Source: Schistosoma mansoni
Lineage: Eukaryota; Platyhelminthes; Trematoda; Strigeidida; Schistosomatidae
Reading direction: 5' to 3'
Assembly (NCBI RefSeq): GCF_000237925.1
Contig: NC_031498.1
Span: 24,831,738 to 24,895,737, forward strand
DNA: 64,000 nt
In this document: in pieces, positions 57,020 through 64,000 of the stretch
Layout of the letters: each line of letters begins with the position of its first letter
How positions within the stretch are numbered: position 1 is the first letter of the stretch
Position numbers and translations under genes: made by a program
Notes under the pieces: generated by a model
Told to the model about the DNA's origin: nothing
What the model saw: the letters and a program-made list of their open reading frames with translations, nothing else
The model's database searches: none

Positions 57020-58100
57020 TCCAGTCATTGACCACTCGATGAGAGAAACGGTATGGACGCGGTTTCCTATCCATTCCTGTATAGCACCTGTTATTCCAAA
57101 GGTCAGGAGCTTCTGCATATGACCTAAGTGTGAAACCTTGTCAAACTCTGCCAAAATCTATGAATATCACGTCGACAGACAGGCCGTTATCCAGGGCTGC
57201 TGTCCAATCCTCTCTCGCAATAAGTTAGTCAAGCATGAACGTTTGTTACGAAACCCATGTTGCTCGAGAGTTGACAGATTTTAGGAATCTATGTGACGCA
57301 GAACCTTGACCCGAATTATCTTTTCGAGCTTTCCTTGTAACATTGTCGTGTCAGTCGGGCGAATGACTCACAGCAATGTTTGATGGGGACAAACTTTTCC
57401 CATCTACGATAGGGCTGAATATTGTCTGACTTTCTGATTTTAGCAGAGTAAACTGACACGTAGAGTTCAAAAAGGACTTTTTAAGTAAACGGACGCCTTT
57501 TTGGCTATCTTTCCTTCTCTTCTACGTTTACACACCATCCATTTTCCATCAATCGCTGTATCCAAATTAGATCTACTCGCGACGATAATGGTTCTATCCG
57601 GATCATCAGTCGCTGCTGTAGCAGCTTGGCCGCCAATAGTTAAAGGTTTATTATTCATTATTTGTTTCAATGTAGAAAGCTTTATTTCGTGTTGCACACT
57701 TGGGTGTCTGACACATGCTGTGACAGCACTTACGACAGTGACACATTCTTTGTAATCAGAATCCATGTTAACCTTTGTTAACCCTTGTTAACCTTTTTGT
57801 TAGCTAATGCCAGAAGGATAATTGTTTCTTGAATGAGTAACGTTTTGCCCGAACAAAAAACATACAGTCGGTGCGAATTAGACTTCGAGCCCCTTTTATA
57901 GGCAGTGGAACTTAAGCGGGTGCACATTTTATGGAACCACTTCTTACACTCATCACATTGCATTCCTTCTTCAACAGGGAATAAGCAATATGGCTGTCCA
58001 AGCTTGTGAGCAGAGCCGACCATCTTAAAAATTAACCAAAATGGCAGACAAAATGGATGTGTAAGACAAATATCAAACCTTAATCACATAAATCAAACCA
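57020..58100 (-). mobile_element. CR1-like LINE with PHD-finger ORF1, internally shortened
   Basis: ORF1 pieces 58023-57778 and 57766-57467: a PHD-type zinc finger (YCLFPVEEGMQCDECKKWFH, then CTRLSSTAY and a closing FC), followed by a Thr/Ala-rich linker and a basic end (KRRREGKIAKKA). RT sequence then starts almost at once (57440-57020): LEKIIRVKVLRHIDS, LEQHGF, LTNLL, VDVIFIDF. The endonuclease domain that should lie between is missing, so the copy is deleted internally. PHD fingers in ORF1 are known in CR1-like LINEs. Confidence 0.7.
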
Positions 58101-58839
58101 AAGACGACGAAGAATGCTTTGATGCAGTGAATACACAAAAGCAAGATCAAAACACACAAATAAAATATCACTTTAACTGAAATAAATTCAATTAAAGTGT
58201 AAACAGCAGTTTCGATGCATAATTTGCGACCGAAACAGTGAATTTAACTCAACGAGAAACAATACCACTATCCTTTTTGAATTGAGCGCGGTTTTTTGCT
58301 ATTTTGTTCCGTTTGTTTCACAATTAGTCCTCTCCTCAGCAGCATCGATGATCCATTGCTACCAGGCAAGAAAGTTCGTTAAACGGAGACTTTTACTGTC
58401 CTGCCCTCAATCACTTGGTTTATTTCACCCTTGAAATGAAATCCGTTTTTTCAAGGTTGTCCTGCAAATCCGATATTTTAAATTTGTCAGTTGTTGTCGT
58501 TACAAACAGGTAGAAATGTACTTGATATGCAAATATACGCAGAATTATTTGTCGATAGTGATGTTAAAGAAAAATATCTTTATCCAAAATCAAAAGGTGC
58601 CAATTTTATCCCTTGGCTATCTTACTAATAATAATTAACTATTGGGTGACATTTAAGTTCGTTGTGTAATGAACATTCTCGAAAAATTCGAAATCCTAAT
58701 TCCGAGAGTTTTTTCAAAGCGTTGATCTTATTTTGCTCGATCATAAAGCTTCGGATGATAACGAGATTTTAACCCTTTTCATGGGCATAAAGTTTACAGT
58801 CGAGCGGCCTTGATTTCACTTTCTCTATTTCAATTCGTT
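58101..58839. other. Unassigned DNA
   Basis: 58360-58420 resembles 31905-31965 (aagttcgttaaacggagact, ctactgtcct-like), a small shared repeat probably from a LINE end or leader. Otherwise nothing recognised. Confidence 0.3.
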
Positions 58840-59270
58840 CATCAGTATACTTTATGCTAACCGTCCTGATGGTAAGAGCCTCTCATCTGATTCAACCTTC
58901 CGTCGAGTACGTTGGCGTATAGAGTTCTAATCACTCACTAAGAAAATGTGTCATCGTATATTCTCTGTTCTAGGGACCAAAAAAGTTAGTTTAAATGCAA
59001 AATTATTACTAAGCAGTTTTAGGATTGTGGTTTGGTGATCAGTTGTTCGTTTATATGACAAAAGAAACGGAGCTATTTTAAATGGTCTCTCGTCACACAA
59101 TAGTTCCGAGACACCAATAATTAGGTTAACTGGGATTTGGTGGACCTTTTGCAACAAATGAATGTCTTTTTTCACATAGAGGCCGGCAGCACACATTCAG
59201 TACTTCAGTTTCGGTTGAATAATCACTTTATGAAAACTCAGACATGTTTTAACACATGCTTAAATTAAGA
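58840..59270 (-). mobile_element. CR1-like LINE fragment, RT C-terminal end
   Basis: Minus strand: IIQPKLKY, GLYVKKDIHLLQKVHQIPVN, ERPFKIAPFLLSYKRT, the block after the RT catalytic core where these LINEs have KKDIxxLExVQRxxT and YRRxRGD. Truncated on both sides. Confidence 0.65.
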
Positions 59271-60189
59271 GTCTGTGTATTGATCAAAAAGTTATGATTA
59301 TTTACAGGCGTTGAAGAGTAATTTTCATGTCTTTACTGATAAGTGCTATTCAGTCACTGTATGTTTAGAAGGCGGATACCTTAAAACAGTTCATCGCGCA
59401 TTTGTTTGTTCCTTAGTGATCAGTTTGCATCACAACACTTTTAAGCGAAAATCGAAGGTTTTTGAGCGCTAGCATTTCCAGATTCATGTGAGGCCCTAAA
59501 ATTTTATTTTAATTCATATTGATCCAGGTATTTTTGTATCACTAAAATTTAACGAGATCGGGACTAGGAAGTTAATTTACTTTCATCAGGAAAATCACTG
59601 CCCTCGAAACTATGACCTTCATCCCTCTACTAAGTACTTTTCCGGCTAGAGAACTTGGACGTAGCCATCCAGTTGACACTTATTTAAATGGTTTGGTGTG
59701 AAAGTTGAGGACTCATCTTGTAGCCTTGGGTGAATTTCGTTAGGTTTTGCAGATTATTCTATAACGAGTTCATTTCATTTTCCAAGAGTTTTAGGTGCTT
59801 TTATGATTGAGATGTTTAGTTCCTCAGGTGAGAGCATGAGAAAACAAGGAGATTTAAGAAAGTAAATTGTCATAGGTCATTGTGCATTGTCGTGATAAGT
59901 TATTACGAACGTACATGGTCTATTCAAAACAAAACACCATAAGACTTCATTCCACAAAATACACCGGAATCAGCGTTATTGGAACAATGTGTATTGCCTG
60001 GGAAGCACTTAACTCAGTGCATGCTGACAATCTTAACTTTACACTCGCTGGTACTCATTTTGTCGGTTCTAATCGATAAAAGTTATATTTGAACAACATA
60101 TTGTGAATTTACAACCCTTTTAACTTATATTCATAGCCAATTTAGTTAAAAGCACAAAAGCTCCCGTAAAAGAAGTTTGTCTTTCGGTA
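59271..60189. other. Unassigned DNA
   Basis: A 65-codon frame at 59882-60079 is not recognised. No repeat copy noticed. Confidence 0.35.
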
Positions 60190-62709
60190 ACTGCGTTTAC
60201 AAGATCTACTCAAAGAAGAAAATATACGATGGAGGACGACCGGAAAGGAATCAAAAAAGCACTAACTTTAAAGTGTCTTGAAGTGCTTGGATGCAGGAAG
60301 CATCATCGTAAGGAATGGATCGCTATGGAAACCCTTGACAAGATTCAAGAAAGGCAGAAAAAGAAGACAGCAATCACCAACATTCGAGCAAGAACAGAGA
60401 AAGTCAAAGCATAAGCTGAATACACTAAAGTAAACAAGAAAGTAAAGAAGAGTATTAAGACTGGCAAACGGAAATACGTAGAAGAGCTAGCAAGGGCGGT
60501 GGATAAGACTATAAGAAAAGGAAATATGAAACAACTATATGTCAAAATGAAAAAGCTGGAAGGAAAATTTAGTTTTAGTGCCCTGGTATCCGACTCCAGC
60601 TGGATTGTATAGATGATTGTTATTGAAATATAGATGTTGCCAATCCTCGCATATAATCATCGACTTAAATGGCGTTGGTGAATAACGGAATTAAATAAAT
60701 CAAATACGAGAATGAATTTTGAATACATATATTTCATACAATCGTTGGTATGAACAGACAGTTAGAAAGACAAAGTGAAGAGAGCGAAGCAAAATGACAC
60801 GGAGTGGTGATGGCATGTGAACCAACTCAATTTAACCAGGCGTGAATCAATATTTATAGTCAGACGAAAATAAGCTATAGATATGTGATCAGTAAGATGA
60901 GAAATGCACACACATACGCTTACATAAAAACAGTCAAGGTTGATTAGCGAATAACTGACCAGGTCAAAAGTGTGAATCAAGAAGAAAGAATAAGTTGGCT
61001 TGTCCGGAGGGCGGAATAAGCTTTATGGTTTTAACATAGAAACCGACAGTACATAGCAAACCAGAGAGGTCAGTCAAGGACAAACAAGAAAAGCCAATCA
61101 CTGGGATTCAAGAATAAAAGAACAGGTGGTTAGAACACTTAGAGGAATTATTGGATTGACTAGCTCCATTAAACCCACCAGACACCAAGACAGCACATAC
61201 AGACCTCCCTATAGACGTCACTCCACCAACGATCGAAGAAATCAGGATGGCCATCAGAAAAATCAAGAGTGGGGAAGCACGAGGACCAGTTGAAGCTCTA
61301 AAGTCAGATATAGAAGTAACTACAATCATGCTCCACGTTCTATTTGAAGAAGATTTTGGAGGGTAAACAGGTGCCGACAGACTGGAAAGAAGGATATCTC
61401 ATCAAGATACCAAAGAAAAGAGATCTGAGTAAATGTGAGAATTACAGAGACATAAGTTTGTTGTCAGTACCAGGAAGGGTTTTCAAAAGAGCGTTGCTGA
61501 ACCGGATGAAAGATGAAGTCGACGCCCAACTTCGAGATCAACAGGTTGGACCCCGTAACGTTCTGTCGTGCACAGACCGAATTGTGACACTATGGATCAC
61601 CGTGAAACAATCAGTTGAGTGGAACTCGTGACTATACTTCAACTTCCTTGATTAGGAGAAAGCATTTAACAGTGTGGATAGGAGAACATTATGGAAACAT
61701 CTCCAACACTATGGAGCACCTGAGAAAATAGTCTACATTATCCGGAATTCATACGATGGATTACAGTGTGATGTCGTGCATGGAGGACAGCTGACTGACG
61801 CATTCGAAGTGAGGACCGGTGTCAGACAATGCTGCATACCATTCCCTTTTTTTCTCCTGGTTTTTGGCTGGATTATGAGAACCTCCACATCTGAAGAGAA
61901 GCACGAAATACAGTGAACAGCTCGCATGCATCTTCTCAGAAAATCTGGCTCTTCTATACCAAACACAAGAACAAATACAGGTCAAGACAACAGGTGTGGC
62001 CAAAGCCTCTGCATCAATAATCCTGAATATACACAAAGGGAAAAGCAAGATCCTCGAATACAATACAGGGATCATCAACCCAATCACACTTGATGGAGAA
62101 ACCCTGGAAGATGTAGAAACATTCACTTACCAGGGAAGCATCATCGATGAACGTGGAGGAAGTGATGCAGATGTAAAGGCAAGGATTGGCAAAACAAGAA
62201 CAACATTCCTACAATTGAAGAACATTCAGGACTTAAAACAACTGTTAACCAACATCAAAGTAAGAATCTTCAATACGAACTTCAAGACAGTCCTACTGTA
62301 TGAGGCTGAAACGTGGAGAACTACTACAACCATCATCAAGAAGGTACAAGTATTTATGAAAGGTCGTCTACACAAGATACTCAATGTCCGTTGGCTGGAA
62401 ACCATCAGCAACAGCCTACTTTGGGAGAGAACAAGCCAGCTTTTAAATGAAGAGGAAATTAGGAAAACGCGTTGGAGGTGGAAAGAACATATACTGAGGA
62501 AATCACCAATGTGCATCATGAGGCGACCCCTAACTTCGAATCCTGAAGGGAAGCGGAAATGAGGAAGGCTGAAGAACACACTGAGTCAGGAATTGGAAGC
62601 AGACATCAAACGGATAGTCTGGGAAGGATTGTCCAGGACAGAGTTGGATGGAGAATGCTGGTGGGTGGCCTACGCTTTTCCACGAAGGGTAACAGGCATA
62701 AGTAAGTAA
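60190..62709 (+). mobile_element. RTE-like LINE, 5'-truncated, with LTR insertion (copy d)
   Basis: Starts in the linker before the RT (KGIKKALTLKCLEVLG, HHRKEWIAMETLDKIQER), is broken by an LTR at 60579-61053, then resumes (PITGIQE, TDLPIDVTPPTIEEIRMAI, DWKEGYLIKIPKKRDLSKCE, LLSVPGRVFKRALLNRMKD, DRRTLWKHLQHYGAPEKIVY, GGQLTDAFEVRTGVRQ). The segment that should carry the catalytic FADD motif (about 61920-61960) is shortened and lost. The C-terminal part (61996-62562) is one long frame: [46 protein letters not shown]. Ends in ataagtaagtaat. Dead copy; the endonuclease is absent. Confidence 0.88.
60579..61053 (+). repeat. Solo-LTR-like repeat, family R3, inside the RTE LINE
   Basis: TGCCCTGGTATCC to CCGACAGTACA, about 475 bp, between two LINE segments that are contiguous in other copies (..KFS | KPERSV..). 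TG..CA ends fit an LTR; flanks share TAG. Longest copy of R3 in the window. Younger than the LINE. Confidence 0.65.
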
Positions 62710-63276
62710 TATTATCAACAGGTTACACAAATTCTTTTCGATTGATTATGCACTAATCTTTGCAGTAGTTTGGGACCATATAAAGTGGAACTGTGTGATT
62801 GTACAAAATATTTTTATCAATAAACTAAATTACTTTATCAATGTTCTACAAAACACATTTGCAGGACATCTTACTAATAAAATCAGTGATGTGGAGGATT
62901 GAAAGCAAGCAAAACAAAATAAAATTCTCCCTTAATGTTTCTTATTACTACTGTGCAAAATTTACCAAGGAAATTAATTATGTCCAAATTCAGATGCTTG
63001 AGTTGTTGTAAAATGTAAAGTATTGAACCGATGAACATAAATGCTATATCTTATTTCATTTATAAGTGACTAAATTATCTAATTTCTTCTGAACTCGCTT
63101 GTCACTGATAAATAGTCATGCCTATTTTTTAAAGCAGTAAACAATCAAATGAAATAAAGTACCAGTTGCTTCACCTCACTGTCATACCCAATAAAATTTA
63201 AACTTTACTAATATTAACAAACTATACTTCACCGAATCAAAAATCATTTATTTTCTTGATTTGTTTCTTTTTCCAG
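62710..63276. other. AT-rich DNA, possible intron
   Basis: Nothing coding seen; closes with the pyrimidine tract and AG of the exon-like segment at 63277. Confidence 0.35.
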
Positions 63277-63349
63277 AGAAAACCTGTACTCATCATCAAT
63301 ATTCATATTTGTTGAGATAACAGGTCAATTAAAATGTCAGGGAATCAAG
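63277..63349 (+). CDS. Exon-like segment with possible start codon
   Basis: tttgtttctttttccag is a very good 3' splice site, and ATCAAG|GTATGT at 63349/63350 a very good donor. Inside, ATG at 63334 opens MSGNQ with one base left over. Could be the first coding exon of a gene running right, or take a spliced leader. No downstream exon was found before the window ends. Confidence 0.45.
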
Positions 63350-63408
63350 GTATGTTTGTTAAGTATAAAACTTCTGTCCAATAAATACATAAACTGTAGT
63401 AACAAAGC

Positions 63409-63414
63409 TTTATT
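63409..63414 (-). terminator. Polyadenylation signal AATAAA of the minus-strand gene
   Basis: AATAAA on the minus strand 9 bases past the stop at 63424; an unusually short 3' UTR, but helminth genes can have these. Confidence 0.5.
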
Positions 63415-63423
63415 TTACAAAAA

Positions 63424-63626
63424 TTAAGCTACATCAGCACAATTAATTTCGGTACTTCTCCTTTTTTTGGCAATAGACCTCCAAGGCCTCAGTTTCAGTC
63501 GCTCAAAACATTCAAGGAAGTCCTTGAGTGTTGTTGTTTCATATTTTGCCAAAATAGTGTGAGGAAACAAATTTTTTAAACTTAGTATATCCAGGCAGTA
63601 ATGTGGTGACCAGCTGACACAAGAAA
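63424..63626 (-). CDS. Last coding exon of an unrecognised gene
   Basis: Minus strand: acceptor CATCTACAG before 63626, then 66 codons and TAA. Reading: SCVSWSPHYCLDILSLKNLF, PHTILAKYETTTLKDFLECF, ERLKLRPWRSIAKKRRSTEI, NCADVA. Amphipathic helices followed by a basic KKRR patch near the end. No family recognised; a mobile-element origin cannot be excluded. The upstream exon would lie beyond 63.7 kb. Good frame, acceptor and AATAAA are the support. Confidence 0.5.
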
Positions 63627-63856
63627 CTGTAGATGTATAGTGTTTTCAACAATACAAGAAATTGATTACTGTTAACAATTAATAGTATTACTACTTAATA
63701 GGGTTCGTTTGTTGATGTCAAGGACTGGAATTGATTTGTTTTATTTTGCTGTTGTGCACATAAGCAGGTTTTCTGAATATTACCATTTAGTCACAAGATT
63801 TGATAAACTTTCAGTCAAGAGTGGTCAACATCGACAATAAAACAGTATCAACATCT

Positions 63857-64000
63857 ATAAGCAGAGATGGATAGTGGCTAGCAGTGGAATCCAAGACGCG
63901 CGTTTCGTCCTATTTGGGACTCGTCAGCTGAAAGTACCTGCATCTCAGAGTTGATGTTCACTCTAGGGACTCGAACCCAGTACCCTTCGCTTCAAACGCC
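63857..64000 (-). mobile_element. Alpha hammerhead SINE, copy alpha5, cut by window edge
   Basis: tataagcagagatggatagt at the left end, hammerhead on the minus strand at 63879-63926 (CTGACGA, GTCC..GGAC, GAAACGCGCGTC), then B box GGGTTCGAGTCCC at 63968-63980. Core is complete; stem I (TTTCAG against TTGGAT) has wobble pairs. This copy keeps GTC, not the ATC variant of alpha2 and alpha4. Confidence 0.8.

Noticed and set aside
61761-62126. Minus-strand frames of 121 and 117 residues at 61761-62579
   Set aside because: Antisense of the RTE RT frame on the plus strand.

Overview
The window looks like nuclear DNA of a blood fluke (Schistosoma or a close relative). The evidence is AT-rich sequence crowded with tRNA-derived SINEs that carry hammerhead ribozymes (one family matches the known schistosome Sm-alpha type), Penelope-like, RTE-like and CR1-like retroelements, several solo LTRs, and host genes split by introns of only 33-40 nt, a schistosome habit. 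The species cannot be fixed from sequence alone. Most of the window is repeat; host genes are few and lie mainly between 31.9 and 39.6 kb.

Layout. 0-26 kb: AT-rich, no host gene recognised, dense in hammerhead SINEs (three related groups, here called alpha, beta and gamma), four families of solo LTR, Penelope-like fragments, RTE 3' ends and ATT microsatellites. 26-31.8 kb: fossil BEL/Pao pol pieces split by a Penelope-like fragment, then a CR1-like LINE interrupted by a solo LTR with an exact 4-bp duplication, then a U6 snRNA fragment. 31.9-34.7 kb: a gene on the + strand homologous to SPATA4 (CH-like domain), five exons with four mini-introns and two possible further exons. 37.9-38.4 kb: an old RTE fragment. 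38.6-39.6 kb: the gene for ribosomal protein eS17 on the minus strand (three exons, 120 aa), head to head with a small + strand gene (three exons, 60 aa, not recognised) across 184 bp. 40.6-45.7 kb: a nearly complete but decayed CR1-like LINE. 45.7-53.5 kb: unclassified dispersed repeats, several in inverted pairs. 53.9-59.3 kb: three minus-strand CR1-like fragments (one with a PHD-finger ORF1), a solo LTR holding a gamma SINE, and a second copy of a 0.75-kb repeat. 60.2-62.7 kb: 5'-truncated RTE LINE with an LTR inside it. 63.3-63.6 kb: a + strand exon-like segment and, on the minus strand, the last coding exon of an unrecognised gene. The window ends inside an alpha SINE.

The most interesting feature is the architecture of the beta SINEs. 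They are retroposed units (12-15 bp target duplications) whose body is folded back on itself, so that hammerhead or hammerhead-like sequences lie on opposite strands of one element. At least one alpha copy shows the same fold-back plan. Exon models were built by eye from reading frame, splice sites and phase, and would be settled by transcript data.
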